A stretch of 64,000 nucleotides of DNA from Heliorestis acidaminivorans (GCF_008933955.1 NZ_WBXO01000003.1:1-64000); one strand, 5' to 3'; positions 1 to 9,869 are shown, counted from the stretch's first letter. Numbers and translations: made by a program. The notes: a model not told the origin generated them from the letters alone.

Positions 1-216
1 GCGCCATGGATGGCAATAGCGGTTAACATCCTTTATATCCTTATATTCCGGAGCTTTGACAAGCTCTAAATAGACTTTAATGATAACTGTTACTTTCCTC
101 AGTTCTACATTGTCTATTACGACAACGCAGAAGGCTAATTCAAGCAATAGTTTCAGAATTGATTGGTGTCTCTGCCTTTCGGCTTCGACGTTTCGCACGC
201 TTGACTTTTTTTACAA

Positions 217-236
217 CTGTTTGATTTTCAAGGACC
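217..236 (-). promoter_or_regulatory. boxA-like antitermination element, possible rRNA operon leader
   Basis: The minus strand reads GGTCCTTGAAAATCAAACAG. This resembles the CTTTGAAAACTGAACA-type element found before 16S or 23S genes in Firmicutes. No rRNA sequence starts inside the window; the remaining 216 bases to the edge would be leader. The reading rests on resemblance and on the tandem promoters, not on a visible rRNA gene. Confidence 0.35.
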
Positions 237-289
237 AGATGTTATTTCGTCGCATTTCTTTGTTTTTTCGTTGTTTGCGACGGAATTAC

Positions 290-318
290 ATAGTATCACG
301 GAACATTATTGATTTCAA
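290..318 (-). promoter_or_regulatory. Candidate sigma-A promoter P2, reading toward the left edge
   Basis: On the minus strand a TTGAAA -35 (313-318) and a TACTAT -10 (290-295) are separated by 17 bp. It lies about 87 bp downstream of P1 and about 50 bp upstream of a boxA-like element. Tandem promoters followed by boxA are the usual layout of Firmicute rRNA operons. Confidence 0.5.
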
Positions 319-376
319 GTGTTAATTTGTTCCTGTTCGGGTGAAACTGTTTTTTGTGTGACCCGAACGAGATAGA

Positions 377-405
377 ATGTTATCATAAAAAATCGAAACG
401 TGCAA
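377..405 (-). promoter_or_regulatory. Candidate sigma-A promoter P1, reading toward the left edge
   Basis: On the minus strand a TTGCAC -35 (400-405) and a TAACAT -10 (377-382) are separated by 17 bp. It is the upstream member of a tandem pair with 290-318. Neither promoter precedes a convincing open reading frame, so the product should be an RNA or a gene beyond base 1. Confidence 0.5.
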
Positions 406-449
406 CCCCATTTTCAAAAAAAGATATAGAATTGTTTAACAAAAGTTGC

Positions 450-479
450 TTGACTCTTATTTTTCTATGAACATATAAT
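450..479 (+). promoter_or_regulatory. typA promoter
   Basis: A TTGACT -35 (450-455) and a TATAAT -10 (474-479) are separated by 18 bp, about 100 bp upstream of the typA GTG start. It is divergent from the leftward tandem promoters. Confidence 0.7.
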
Positions 480-582
480 TGAAAGGATCGAAAGCTAGAA
501 AAACTAAGAAGGTAGTAACGAATCAAAGAAGATAGGCTCGTTTATCTAATGCAAGGGCTCATCAATTGAAGGAGAGAAATTT

Positions 583-2424
583 GTGAAACGGACTGACCTA
601 AGGAATATCGCGATTATTGCCCACGTTGACCACGGCAAAACCACTTTGGTTGATGGCTTGCTAAAGCAATCTGGTATTTTCCGTGAAAATGAAGAAGTAC
701 AGGATTGCGTCATGGACTCTAATGATTTAGAGCGAGAGAGAGGTATTACCATCCTCGCTAAGAACACGGCTGTTTCTTACAATGGAATCAAAATTAATAT
801 TGTTGATACACCAGGTCACGCAGACTTTTCAGGAGAAGTTGAGCGCATCCTCTCTATGGTAGACGGTGCTATTCTCCTAGTTGACAGTGCTGAAGGTGTC
901 ATGGCACAGACAAAGTATGTTCTACGTAAAGCCCTCGAGAAAGGCTTGCGTCCTATTGTAATCATCAACAAAATGGACCGTCAAGATGCAAGACCTGCTG
1001 AGGTTCTTGATGAGATACTGGAGCTTTTCATTGATCTTGGTGCTGATGATGATCAGCTTGATTTCCCTGTACTCTATGCTGTGGGCCGTGATGGCTGGTC
1101 TAGTCTAGAGCCACACGAAAAAGGTGAAGATTTACAGCCTCTTTTTCAAAAGATTGTAGAACACGTGCCTGTCCCTGAAGGTGATAATGAAGGTCCCTTA
1201 CAGTTCATGATTACCACATTAGATTACGATAACTATGTAGGCCGTATTGCTGTTGGACGTATTCATCAAGGTAAAGTAAGAACAGGACAGCAGGTATCGG
1301 TCTGTAAAATCGATGGTACTGTAGCTAAAGGTAAGGCTCAGCAGATTTTTACCTATCAGGGCTTAAGCCGTATTGCTACGGAGGAAGCAACAGTCGGTGA
1401 TATTATTGCCATCACCGGTTTGTCTGATATTAATATAGGTGAAACTATCTCCGATCCAGAAAACCCTGCACCTCTACCAGTCATGAAGATTGACGAACCT
1501 ACCTTGCAAATGACTTTTCAGACCAACACAAGTCCCTTTGCTGGTAAAGATGGCGATTTCATTACCTCGCGTCACTTACGCTCACGGCTTTATAAAGAGT
1601 TAGAAAAAAACGTAGCTCTACGCGTTAGCGACACAGAAGATCCTGATGTTTTCCTTGTTTCTGGTCGTGGTGAACTACACTTGTCAGTTCTTATTGAGAC
1701 AATGCGCCGTGAAGGCTACGAGTTGGCTGTTTCCAAGCCACAGGTTATCATGCATAGAGACGAAGCAGGTACTTTACTTGAGCCGATTGAAGACTTAATC
1801 ATCGACGTTCCAGAGGAATATATGGGCGTCGTTATGGAAAAGCTTGGCACACGACGGGCCGAAATGACTAACATGAATCCATCAGGTTCTGGGCAAGTTC
1901 GTATCGAATTTACTATACCTGCTCGAGGCCTAATTGGATATCGCACCGAATTTTTGACAGATACAAAAGGTTTTGGTGTTATGCATCATCTCTTCCGTGG
2001 TTACGAAGCACATCGTGGCGATATTCCCGGACGTTCCAAAGGTGCTGCTGTGGCCATTGAGCAAGGCACGGCCACACTATACGCCATGGGATACTTGCAA
2101 GAACGGGTAAACTTTATAATTGAACCAGGTGCAGACGTTTACGTTGGCATGATTGTTGGTGAAAACGCTAGAGAGCAAGATATGGAAATCAACGTAACGA
2201 AAACTAAGCACTTAACAAACATGCGCAATAGCGGTTCTGAAGGTGCAATTTCTTTGAAAACACCCATGCGTCTTTCATTAGAAGATGCTCTAGAGTGGAT
2301 TGACGAAGATGAGCTAGTAGAAGTTACACCTAAAAATATCCGTCTTCGCAAAAAAATTCTTGATCCTCATGTGAGAGCCAGAATGGCAAAAGATAAAAAC
2401 ATGGCTACAAAAAAAGGAAAATAA
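583..2424 (+). CDS. typA: TypA/BipA ribosome-associated GTPase
   Basis: This is a translational GTPase of the EF-G/LepA superfamily that binds the ribosome and acts in 50S assembly and stress or cold adaptation. The 613-aa length is normal for the family. The N-terminal G domain shows AHVDHGKTT (residues 13-21), the DTPGHADF switch II and NKMD, followed by EF-G-like domains II, III and V and the BipA-specific C-terminal region. The GTG start is preceded by GAAGGAGAG at about 8 bp. The gene is monocistronic, with its own promoter at 450-479 and a terminator at 2457-2491. Confidence 0.97.
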   Translation: MKRTDLRNIAIIAHVDHGKTTLVDGLLKQSGIFRENEEVQDCVMDSNDLERERGITILAKNTAVSYNGIKINIVDTPGHADFSGEVERILSMVDGAILLVDSAEGVMAQTKYVLRKALEKGLRPIVIINKMDRQDARPAEVLDEILELFIDLGADDDQLDFPVLYAVGRDGWSSLEPHEKGEDLQPLFQKIVEHVPVPEGDNEGPLQFMITTLDYDNYVGRIAVGRIHQGKVRTGQQVSVCKIDGTVAKGKAQQIFTYQGLSRIATEEATVGDIIAITGLSDINIGETISDPENPAPLPVMKIDEPTLQMTFQTNTSPFAGKDGDFITSRHLRSRLYKELEKNVALRVSDTEDPDVFLVSGRGELHLSVLIETMRREGYELAVSKPQVIMHRDEAGTLLEPIEDLIIDVPEEYMGVVMEKLGTRRAEMTNMNPSGSGQVRIEFTIPARGLIGYRTEFLTDTKGFGVMHHLFRGYEAHRGDIPGRSKGAAVAIEQGTATLYAMGYLQERVNFIIEPGADVYVGMIVGENAREQDMEINVTKTKHLTNMRNSGSEGAISLKTPMRLSLEDALEWIDEDELVEVTPKNIRLRKKILDPHVRARMAKDKNMATKKGK

Positions 2425-2456
2425 AAAGGAAAGACCTTAAAAAGCCTTTCCTTGCG

Positions 2457-2491
2457 GCTGTCGATAAATCAATCTTATCGACAGCTTTTTT
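2457..2491 (+). terminator. Rho-independent terminator of typA
   Basis: A perfect 10-bp stem (2457-2466 with 2476-2485) is followed by six T residues. A weaker A/G-C/T hairpin lies just before it, near 2427-2452. Confidence 0.85.
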
Positions 2492-2517
2492 ATTGTATTA
2501 CATCTCTCTAATTGTTC

Positions 2518-4428
2518 TTAAAAGGGAAAAAGCAAAGGTAAAAGGAACATCATAACAACACCAATTAAGATCTGTAAAGGAACTCCTACTTTTGCAAAGT
2601 CACTAAACTTATAACCTGCTGGAGCCATAACCATAGCGTTAGTTGGTGAGGCGACAGGTGTAGCAAAAGCCATACTGGCAGCTATTGCGACAGTTAGCAA
2701 AAAGGGATAGGGACTTACGCCTACACTAACGGCTGTAGCAATCGCAATGGGAGCAAATAAAACGGCCGTTGCTGTGTTGCTGATAAACTGACTAAAAAAT
2801 GTGGTCAACAAATAGATGCCGGCCATCACTGCAAGTGGGCCATAGGGGCCTAGTAATTGTACTAATCCTTCGGAAACAACAATTACGCCACCTGTCTTTT
2901 CCAGTGCTGTAGCCATAGGTAGCATAGCCGCAATAAGAATAACACTTTCCCAGTTAATTGAATTATAGGCTTCTTCAACATTGCGCAAACAACCCGTAAT
3001 AATCATCAGAATCGCCGCAACTAGTACAGCAATAACAGCTGGAACAACTTCAAAGGTCATCATCGCTAGCATGGCAAACATAATAGCTACAGCTACAGGT
3101 GCTCGACCACTAGTTGCCGCTTTGCTCGCTTCTTCTTTTGTTTGCCCTACAACAACCACATCATGTGTTTCTTTAGCTAGTAATTCAATCTCTTCCCAGG
3201 GCCCTTGCACTAATAAAGCATCGCCAAAGCGCAGTCGCTGTCTTGGAATGTTTTCTAAGAGCTGTTCCCCTCTTCTATTAATGGCAAGTACATTAACATT
3301 ATACTTTTCTCGAAAGCGCCATTCTTCAATGTTGTGATCAACCAAGCTAGAGTGAGGTGTTAAAAGCACCTCTGCCAATCCCAGCTCCCGTCCTACAAGT
3401 TGATCAGCCGTAGTAAGGGGAGACTCAGAAAAGCCCTCTGTATCTTCTCGATCTACTTCTGCTTCTTCTGGTCCTTGTTGAATAGCCAAGTTGTAATTAA
3501 GAGCCAGCTTATGCACTTGTTCCGGCACACCCTGTACATAAACAATATCCTGATCTTTGATTACACTATCCGGTCCGGCCATCTCTCGGGACATAGTTGT
3601 ACGCAAGGGACTTCTGCCGCCCTTGCGTTTGATCTCTAATACTGAAATATCGTATTTCGAGGGAAGGGCCAGATCTGCCAATTTCTTTTCTACCATGGGG
3701 GAGCTACGACGAACACGAAGCCGAAAGATGTTGCCTGATAAGTGGTAAAAGTCAGCCAACTCTTGTGGTGTCAAATTGGCCGAACGGTTTAGCATTCTTT
3801 CATCAAGATTCTGTCCCGGCAATAGCTTCCTACCAATGGTGAGCATAAAAAGAATACCAAGCAACAATGCCACCAAGCCTGCAGGTGTATAATCAAAAAA
3901 GCCCAGTCTTGCATAGCCATATTGATCAAGTGTTTCACTTACGATTAAGTTAGGCGGTGTACCAATTAAAGTCATAACCCCGCCGAGACTACTAGCGAAG
4001 GCTAGAGGAATCAATAGACGACCTGGATGAATACGTGCGTCCATGGCCAGGCTAACAATAATCGGTAAAAAAACAGCAACAGTACCAGTATTGCTCATGA
4101 ATGCACTCAACACCGCAACCACAATCATAACCAGTACTAATACATAAGTCTCATTATTACCAGCCGTGCGCAGTAATCTACTGCCCACGGCTTTAGCTAC
4201 TCCTGTTCTAAAAAGTCCGCCACCGACAACAAAGAGACCTGCAATCATTAGTACAATTGGATTAGAAAAACCAGCTAATGCTTCTTGTACATCTAATATG
4301 CCTGTCAAAGTTAAAGTTAGCAGAGCACCTACAGCTACAAGATCAGAGCGAAGTCGATCAACCATAAACAAAGCTGTCGTTACTGCCAATATAGAAAAAA
4401 CAAGCACCATTTCTGCAGTTACAGTCAT
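2518..4428 (-). CDS. SLC13/DASS-family carrier with two internal TrkA-C domains
   Basis: This is an integral membrane transporter of 636 aa. About five N-terminal membrane segments are followed by a cytoplasmic insert (roughly residues 230-430) holding two RCK_C/TrkA-C-like domains, and then by the C-terminal membrane half. Near its end are the family-type FISNTATAVLFAPIAIATA stretch and a TPVASPTNAMVMAPAGY stretch. SLC13 members of this layout move sulfate, dicarboxylates or other anions, usually with Na+; the substrate cannot be read from the sequence. The ATG start has a short AAGG upstream. It is convergent with typA and shows no operon partner. Confidence 0.85.
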   Translation of the reverse strand: MTVTAEMVLVFSILAVTTALFMVDRLRSDLVAVGALLTLTLTGILDVQEALAGFSNPIVLMIAGLFVVGGGLFRTGVAKAVGSRLLRTAGNNETYVLVLVMIVVAVLSAFMSNTGTVAVFLPIIVSLAMDARIHPGRLLIPLAFASSLGGVMTLIGTPPNLIVSETLDQYGYARLGFFDYTPAGLVALLLGILFMLTIGRKLLPGQNLDERMLNRSANLTPQELADFYHLSGNIFRLRVRRSSPMVEKKLADLALPSKYDISVLEIKRKGGRSPLRTTMSREMAGPDSVIKDQDIVYVQGVPEQVHKLALNYNLAIQQGPEEAEVDREDTEGFSESPLTTADQLVGRELGLAEVLLTPHSSLVDHNIEEWRFREKYNVNVLAINRRGEQLLENIPRQRLRFGDALLVQGPWEEIELLAKETHDVVVVGQTKEEASKAATSGRAPVAVAIMFAMLAMMTFEVVPAVIAVLVAAILMIITGCLRNVEEAYNSINWESVILIAAMLPMATALEKTGGVIVVSEGLVQLLGPYGPLAVMAGIYLLTTFFSQFISNTATAVLFAPIAIATAVSVGVSPYPFLLTVAIAASMAFATPVASPTNAMVMAPAGYKFSDFAKVGVPLQILIGVVMMFLLPLLFPF

Positions 4429-4514
4429 CCTTATCTACCTTCTCTCCTCCCAGCAAATGCTCTTAGCTAACTATTCCATCTTCATCCTTTCTTAACCTGC
4501 ATAAGGCGATAAAA

Positions 4515-5336
4515 TTATACAATCTTCGCGACTTCTTCGATTTTGTGGGCTGAGTCGGAAAACTCTTGTACGGAAGCATAGATCTCTTCAGTAGCCGCTA
4601 CTTGTTGATGGCCAATATCTGTAGTCTGTGAAATCTTACTGTTCATTACTGTAACACGCTCTTTAATTAAATCTAGAATCTCACGAATTTCTTTTACAGA
4701 TTGAGCACTGTTTACGGCCATTTTACGAATCTCCTCAGCCACAACGGCAAACCCCTTGCCTTGATCACCTGCTCTAGAAGCTTCAATAGATGCATTGAGA
4801 CCAAGCAAATTCGACTTCATAGCTACATCATTAATAAATTTTAAGATCTTATCCGTCTTTTTTACCTGTTCCAAAACTTCATTGCTTAAGCGATTAAGCA
4901 ATTCCTGTTGCAAAGCTAGCTCTTCTGCCGACTCTGCTAGTTCTTTGGTGGCTTCTGATATTTCTTTTGACGATGTCACGATCATTTTAGATATGCCTAA
5001 TAAAGTTTCCTGTGTCTTCAAGCTTAAGCCTAAGGCTATCGCTCCGACTACCTGCCCATGGTCGTCTTTGACTGGAACGGCAAGGGATTTGAAGGGAATT
5101 CCAAAAACTTCAGCTGGTATGGTTACACTGTGCTCCCTACCTGAGTTGATGGCATGATAAAGTCCATCTTCAGTAGAAATTTTTCTACCTTTTAAGTCGC
5201 TCCCTAATGAAATTTCCCTACCTGGAAGATAATATAAGAATTTTTCCCTATCTGTAATACCTATCATACAATCTAGGGGCATTAGTTTTTGAATCAGTGG
5301 AGCTACATTGATGATTGATTGTAGTCTTTCATCCAT
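4515..5336 (-). CDS. Soluble methyl-accepting chemotaxis-like signalling protein
   Basis: This protein of about 273 aa has no membrane segment. Residues ~1-115 form a small sensor region. The C-terminal half carries the MCP signalling hairpin, with the tip motif around [20 protein letters not shown] and the EEIRKMA stretch. The methyl-accepting region is short, so the protein resembles cytoplasmic receptors such as B. subtilis YfmS rather than full transmembrane receptors. I chose the ATG at 5336 because GAGAGGCAGG precedes it; an in-frame GTG at 5369 has no clear ribosome binding site. The ligand is unknown. It is divergent from the AAA ATPase gene. Confidence 0.8.
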   Translation of the reverse strand: MDERLQSIINVAPLIQKLMPLDCMIGITDREKFLYYLPGREISLGSDLKGRKISTEDGLYHAINSGREHSVTIPAEVFGIPFKSLAVPVKDDHGQVVGAIALGLSLKTQETLLGISKMIVTSSKEISEATKELAESAEELALQQELLNRLSNEVLEQVKKTDKILKFINDVAMKSNLLGLNASIEASRAGDQGKGFAVVAEEIRKMAVNSAQSVKEIREILDLIKERVTVMNSKISQTTDIGHQQVAATEEIYASVQEFSDSAHKIEEVAKIV

Positions 5337-5585
5337 TTTGTAGTACCTGCCTCTCATCAAAATGTTCACAAAAGAAAAATCATAACAATACTTTCCTATT
5401 AATTTCTTCTACAGAAGGTTAGTGAATCCTTCAATTTTAATGTAAATTATCCTAATATAACCTGAGCATTATTTTTTATTTATTTGGCCATTAAAATTAA
5501 TTTCTAGGAAGATCGTCATTCTAACTCTAAAAAAGCTGTGGTATGATGAATTCATATTTTTACCTGCACATAAAGGAGATTATTG

Positions 5586-7208
5586 ATGGTTATAAGCATA
5601 CATTTTGCAACTTCTTTTTCTAAAAATTTCTTACTAGCCTATCGATATGCTAGCAAGCATAGTACTTTTCGCAAAAAAAGCCATAACGGGCGGCAGGGCT
5701 ATCAAGTAGAACTTGGAAAAAGTCCTGAAGACTTAATCTTCCTCACTGAGATATGGGATCTTGTAAAGGATGACCGCAACAGTCAGATCCTAGCAGATGA
5801 GCAGGCTGTACAGCGAGACTCTTTTGAGTTAATCATACAATGCTTGCGCCAGTGTCTAAAATCTTCGGACCGAAATATCCATTGCAATGGACTGACACGT
5901 GATTACATAGATCATGATGGAGCTATTTATTTTTTGCCGGGCTGTCGATTCCTTGTCTTCGATGATTTTGCTGTTAACGACTCGGGACAGCGCTGGTATC
6001 GTTATGGTACTGTTGATAGCGAAGGTGTTTTTTACGTTGATAAAAGTGCCATATCATCTGCTGTTGAACAGTTAGCCAAACAAAACAAATGTTTTTATTG
6101 TCCTCTCTTAACATGGAAGGATGTACAAAAGCAAGTTCAAGCTTTGCCAGATAGCATCAATGCTGAAGAAGATTCAAACTGGATTCATCTATCTCGTGAA
6201 GGACGTATCATTGGTGTAACTCGTAAACCTTCTGTATCAGCACGCGGTCGAGCAGACATGGATACATCTCTAACAGGTCAATATGCTGATGCATCGAAGC
6301 GAAAAAGAGAGGAAGCTCTTACTGCTTCTTCAGAAGGTACTAATGATATAATCGAACCAGTAAAAATGCCCAAAAAAATCTCCTACCATGATGTAGGAGG
6401 ATTAAGAGAAGAAACTCGTTTACTTAGAGAAGCAGTTGAACTTCCCCTGCGCTATCCAGAGCTTGTACAAGATCTTGGTATCAAGCCACCCAAAGGTGTT
6501 CTGCTATATGGTCCGCCAGGTTGCGGTAAAACTTTACTCGCCCAAGCTGTAGCACAAGAAGTACAAGCTACTTTTTTCTCTGTAAAAGGTCCTGAATTTC
6601 TGTCACCTATGCACGGACAAAGTGAAAAAAAACTACGTGAACTCTTTGCTCAAGCAGAAAAGAAAGCACCATCGGTAATTTTTTTCGATGAAATTGACGC
6701 CTTTGCTTTTGACCGTAGCCGAGCTACAGCAACTTTTGAAGCTACTTTAGTCGCTCAGTTTCTCTCACTAATGGATGGCTTTGACCGACGTGGTCAAGTA
6801 GTCGTCATTGCCACAACAAATAGACTGGATATCTTAGACCGAGCTTTACTGCGACCAGGTCGCTTTGACTATCGAATTCGTGTTTCTCTCCCTCAGCGAA
6901 TTGATCGAGAGCATATTCTACGACTCCATACAACCAAAATGCCCTTAGATGAAAAAGTTGATTTGCCAGACTTAGCCGATAAGACAAAGGGATATACTGG
7001 TGCAGATCTTGCGGCCCTTTGTGCTAAAGCCGCTCTAATCGCAGTTAGCCGTGCCTTAGGTCAAGATATGAATCACTGGCCATCAAGTCTTGATAAGGAG
7101 CTTACATCGCGCATTAAGGTTACTCTAGAAGATTTTAATGACGCTCTTCAACAAGTTGTTCCATCGACTGAAGATGATGAAGATGACGACCTTGCTAGAG
7201 CTAAGTAA
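5586..7208 (+). CDS. Cdc48/PAN-like AAA ATPase with an unrecognised N-terminal domain
   Basis: This 540-aa protein has one classical AAA module at residues ~262-525: Walker A GPPGCGKT (~309-316), Walker B VIFFDEID (~365-372), sensor-1 N in ATTN, and a second region of homology ending RPGRFD. The best family match is the archaeal/eukaryotic Cdc48-PAN-FtsH clade. Residues 1-~255 match no family I know. They contain scattered Cys (about residues 90, 100, 120, 169 and 172) and may bind a substrate or adaptor. The pore-loop position usually held by W/Y-V/I-G reads M-H-G here (around 342-344). The tail is acidic. The ATG at 5586 follows AAAGGAGAT closely. The gene is monocistronic, with a terminator at 7231-7268. 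Confidence 0.85.
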   Translation: MVISIHFATSFSKNFLLAYRYASKHSTFRKKSHNGRQGYQVELGKSPEDLIFLTEIWDLVKDDRNSQILADEQAVQRDSFELIIQCLRQCLKSSDRNIHCNGLTRDYIDHDGAIYFLPGCRFLVFDDFAVNDSGQRWYRYGTVDSEGVFYVDKSAISSAVEQLAKQNKCFYCPLLTWKDVQKQVQALPDSINAEEDSNWIHLSREGRIIGVTRKPSVSARGRADMDTSLTGQYADASKRKREEALTASSEGTNDIIEPVKMPKKISYHDVGGLREETRLLREAVELPLRYPELVQDLGIKPPKGVLLYGPPGCGKTLLAQAVAQEVQATFFSVKGPEFLSPMHGQSEKKLRELFAQAEKKAPSVIFFDEIDAFAFDRSRATATFEATLVAQFLSLMDGFDRRGQVVVIATTNRLDILDRALLRPGRFDYRIRVSLPQRIDREHILRLHTTKMPLDEKVDLPDLADKTKGYTGADLAALCAKAALIAVSRALGQDMNHWPSSLDKELTSRIKVTLEDFNDALQQVVPSTEDDEDDDLARAK

Positions 7209-7230
7209 TTTTAAGGTTAAAGTAAAATGC

Positions 7231-7268
7231 AGAAGAGCCTACTCCTCATATATGGAGTAGGCTCTTCT
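7231..7268. terminator. Bidirectional terminator between the AAA ATPase gene and nhaA
   Basis: A perfect 15-bp inverted repeat (7231-7245 with 7254-7268) lies between two convergent genes. Confidence 0.8.
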
Positions 7269-7314
7269 TATTGCATTCTAAGCATTTATTATATTGAGTC
7301 AATTAACTATCTTG

Positions 7315-8670
7315 TTAGGAAGTGGCAGTTGCTTTGCTAGCATCACGCTTTGCCATATAGCGAAGCGTGAAGTATCCACCAAGACCAGAAATAAGAGAAG
7401 CAAAGAGGATGCCCACTTTAGAAAGTGTTAGGAGACCATGATCTTCAAAGGCCAAACCGCCGATAAAAAGAGACATGGTAAAACCAACACCTGCTAACAT
7501 ACTAACGCCATAAACGTGGGTCCAGGTAACACCTTTTGGCAAGGAAGCCCAGCCCATTTTGACAGCAATATAAGAGAATAAGGTAACACCAATCTGCTTA
7601 CCTAAGACAAGACCAAGGATGATACCTAAGCTAACAGGGTGGGTCAATGAATCTACTAGTCCACCTTCAAAGACAACGCCAGCGTTCGCTAGAGCAAAGA
7701 CAGGCATTACGAAGTAAGAAACATAAGGATGTAAACTGTGTTCCATACGATGTAGCGGAGAGTCTACACTTTCACAGTTGCTTTCTAAGGCTTGTACACA
7801 AACTTGATGATTTTCTGTCATGTTTACTTCGCCTTTGCGACCGTTACCTGCATTCTCAAAATCTTTGATCAGTTTGCGTGTCCGATTCATAAACTCTTCG
7901 GCATTAATCTTAGAACTAGCAGGAATAGTCATAGCCAGTAAGACACCGCCGATAGTTGCGTGTACACCTGACTTTAAGAAAGCAAACCAAAGTCCAATAC
8001 CAAGTAAGATGTAGATTAGAGGGTGACGAACTCCAATAAAGTTAGCTAAAGCTAATACAGCTAAGAAGCCAAATGCAACAGCCAAGGCCATTCCAGAGAT
8101 ATCGGCTGTATAGAAAAGAGCGATGACGAGAACTGCGCCAAGGTCATCGACAATAGCTAAAGCAGCGAGGAAAATTTTCAAGGCAAGTGGAACTCTTTTT
8201 CCAAGTAGTGCTAAGATACCGAGGGCAAAAGCAATGTCCGTAGCCATTGGAATACCCCAACCGGTAATCCCTTCTGTTCCCCAATTCAAAGCGGCATAGA
8301 TACCGGCAGGAACAACCATACCACCAATAGCTGCTGCAATAGGGAAAGCTGATTGGCGAGGCGATTTTAATTCACCGTGCAAAACTTCTCGTTTAATCTC
8401 CAAGCCAACGACAAAGAAAAATATGGCCATCAGACCATCGTTAATCCATAGAACTAGAGGCTTCGTAAGGACAAATTCACCAATGCCTATTGTAAAAGGA
8501 ATTTGCCAGACCATTTGATAAGATTCGCCAAGGGGTGAGTTAGCCCAGGTCAGCGCAATGACGGTACATAAGAGTAGAAGAATCCCGCCTGATGCCTGTA
8601 ACTGAAAAAACTGCTGAAATGGACGCATTAGTCTCTCTGTGAAGGTAATGGGCTTACTTATAGCGAGCAC
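7315..8670 (-). CDS. nhaA: NhaA Na+/H+ antiporter
   Basis: This electrogenic Na+(Li+)/H+ antiporter of the inner membrane handles pH and sodium homeostasis. At about 451 aa it belongs to the longer NhaA group. Recognisable segments are GLEIKREVLHGEL, the ATDIAFALGIL helix and AIVDDLGAVLVIA, with the ion-binding Asp pair (D163/D164 in E. coli). A hydrophilic insert of about 70 residues lies in the middle (roughly residues 260-320). The 8670 start is a GTG sitting directly on AAGAGAGGA, which is too close; the ATG 14 codons further in is a reasonable alternative. About 750 bases upstream hold no convincing gene. Confidence 0.95.
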   Translation of the reverse strand: MLAISKPITFTERLMRPFQQFFQLQASGGILLLLCTVIALTWANSPLGESYQMVWQIPFTIGIGEFVLTKPLVLWINDGLMAIFFFVVGLEIKREVLHGELKSPRQSAFPIAAAIGGMVVPAGIYAALNWGTEGITGWGIPMATDIAFALGILALLGKRVPLALKIFLAALAIVDDLGAVLVIALFYTADISGMALAVAFGFLAVLALANFIGVRHPLIYILLGIGLWFAFLKSGVHATIGGVLLAMTIPASSKINAEEFMNRTRKLIKDFENAGNGRKGEVNMTENHQVCVQALESNCESVDSPLHRMEHSLHPYVSYFVMPVFALANAGVVFEGGLVDSLTHPVSLGIILGLVLGKQIGVTLFSYIAVKMGWASLPKGVTWTHVYGVSMLAGVGFTMSLFIGGLAFEDHGLLTLSKVGILFASLISGLGGYFTLRYMAKRDASKATATS

Positions 8671-9354
8671 TCCTCTCTTATTTGATCAGTGATAAGCCTA
8701 TGCAATCTGTCTTAGATCCTTCTCTTCGCATTCTCTTCTCCACAAAAAGAAGCCTTTTTTCCTTGAATGGGCACAAAAAAGGGAGGAAAGGAAGATCTCC
8801 CCAACCCCCATTGGAAAAGGGATGCAGTGGACTATGTACAAGGCTACTATGCCCTATACAAATATTCCAATCTGCTAGCCTTAGCTTCGTCCATTCATTA
8901 CAAGCCTGTCCACCTAATTCATCTATTTTTGACTTATCAGCTTATCTTAGACAAGTAAATGAATTAGTGAGTAAGGATCTACGTCATATTCTATCAAATC
9001 TGTATATTTATTTTCAACCATTCTCTCAGAAATTTTATGGTTATTTTTTACACAAACTTTTTTGAATGTCTGTAGCTCCGCTTCTCTCTATTGTAAGGGG
9101 TCACTTGAGAAACTCACATGAAGAAGGACTTGCTAAGTCATGGACAGCATTCATAGCTTTCGAGATCACCGTGCTTATCACACTCAAATATTTTCTTATA
9201 AGGGGGACTCTTTGTCAATATCCTTTGTGATTGTTACTGCTATCATTATTATGTTAGATAACTTTACTTTTATCGGTGATCGTAAGTTTTTTTATAAAAA
9301 AAATTGTTCCTATTTTTTTCTTTTTACCACGTTTAAATACACTTTGCCATGAAA
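8671..9354. other. Long stretch without a convincing gene, upstream of nhaA
   Basis: Short plus-strand reading frames here (for example 8682-9065) lack ribosome binding sites and family resemblance. The minus strand would be the nhaA 5' leader. It contains G-rich and A-rich runs around 8760-8830 but no riboswitch that I recognise. The part from about 8980 to 9340 is AT-rich and featureless to me. Confidence 0.5.
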
Positions 9355-9382
9355 AAGCAAAACGACCTTATTTAGGAAGGTC
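9355..9382 (-). terminator. Terminator of the DUF2325 gene
   Basis: On the minus strand a small hairpin (9364-9369 with 9377-9382) is followed by a T-rich run, about 45 bp after the stop codon. Confidence 0.6.
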
Positions 9383-9426
9383 TCAAAATCATAAAAAATT
9401 TTATGTAAACTTTTTAATTGTACAAA

Positions 9427-9684
9427 CTAACAGCGTAAGTCGGAAATACCTCTGCGTAAAAAAATCATGCTAATCCCACGCTTTTTAGCTTCTTTTTTTA
9501 CAAAGTTTACAGCATTATGGTTAATAAAACCTGTAAGTACCACAATTTTAGTAATTCTAGATAAACTAGGGCGACGACTTCTGCCATCCCAGTGAATTAA
9601 TTCTTCTTTACTGTACTCTGGTGGCAATAAGCGTTCAACTGCACCTAAACGATCTGCACCGACGACAAGACACATTTTCTTCAA
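9427..9684 (-). CDS. DUF2325 domain protein
   Basis: This small 85-aa cytoplasmic protein has the DUF2325 pattern: a V-V-G-A-D-R-L strand at the N-terminus, an HWDGR motif near residue 32, a VVLTGFINH strand and the end VKKEAKKRGISMIFLRR. The fold is predicted to be Rossmann-like and its function is unknown. The ATG follows a strong GAGGAGGTATT. The gene has its own promoter at 9745-9774 and a terminator at 9355-9382, so it is monocistronic and separate from the neighbouring CBS gene. Confidence 0.8.
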   Translation of the reverse strand: MKKMCLVVGADRLGAVERLLPPEYSKEELIHWDGRSRRPSLSRITKIVVLTGFINHNAVNFVKKEAKKRGISMIFLRRGISDLRC

Positions 9685-9744
9685 TACCTCCTCATGATCA
9701 CTAATAACAAGAGGTTTATAAGTTATATTAATAATTATATGCTA

Positions 9745-9774
9745 ATTATAGTTGATATTGGTTTTCATCGTCAA
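9745..9774 (-). promoter_or_regulatory. Promoter of the DUF2325 gene
   Basis: On the minus strand a TTGACG -35 (9769-9774) and a TATAAT -10 (9745-9750) have an 18-bp spacer. Confidence 0.65.
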
Positions 9775-9806
9775 TGGTAATTTTTATGACTTTGCTGTAA
9801 GTACAC

Positions 9807-9854
9807 AAAAAGAGCTCTTAAACTGCAGTTATGAGTACAGTAAGAGCTCTTTTT
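9807..9854 (-). terminator. Terminator of the CBS-domain gene
   Basis: A 14-bp inverted repeat (9807-9820 with 9841-9854), whose outer ends are A and T runs, lies 15 bp beyond the stop codon. It can work in either direction. Confidence 0.8.
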
Positions 9855-9869
9855 AGTTTGAATATATTA

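Noticed and set aside
80-325. 81-codon plus-strand frame at the left edge
   Set aside because: It has no ribosome binding site and a low-complexity Ser/Thr/Phe composition, and it lies opposite the likely leftward leader RNA.
335-368. GTTCGGGT/ACCCGAAC inverted repeat
   Set aside because: The stem is 8 bp with an 18-nt loop and has no T-run; it lies between two promoters and could be chance.
8682-9065. 127-codon plus-strand frame upstream of nhaA, and a 63-codon frame inside it
   Set aside because: There is no ribosome binding site, no family likeness, and the two frames overlap each other in different phases.
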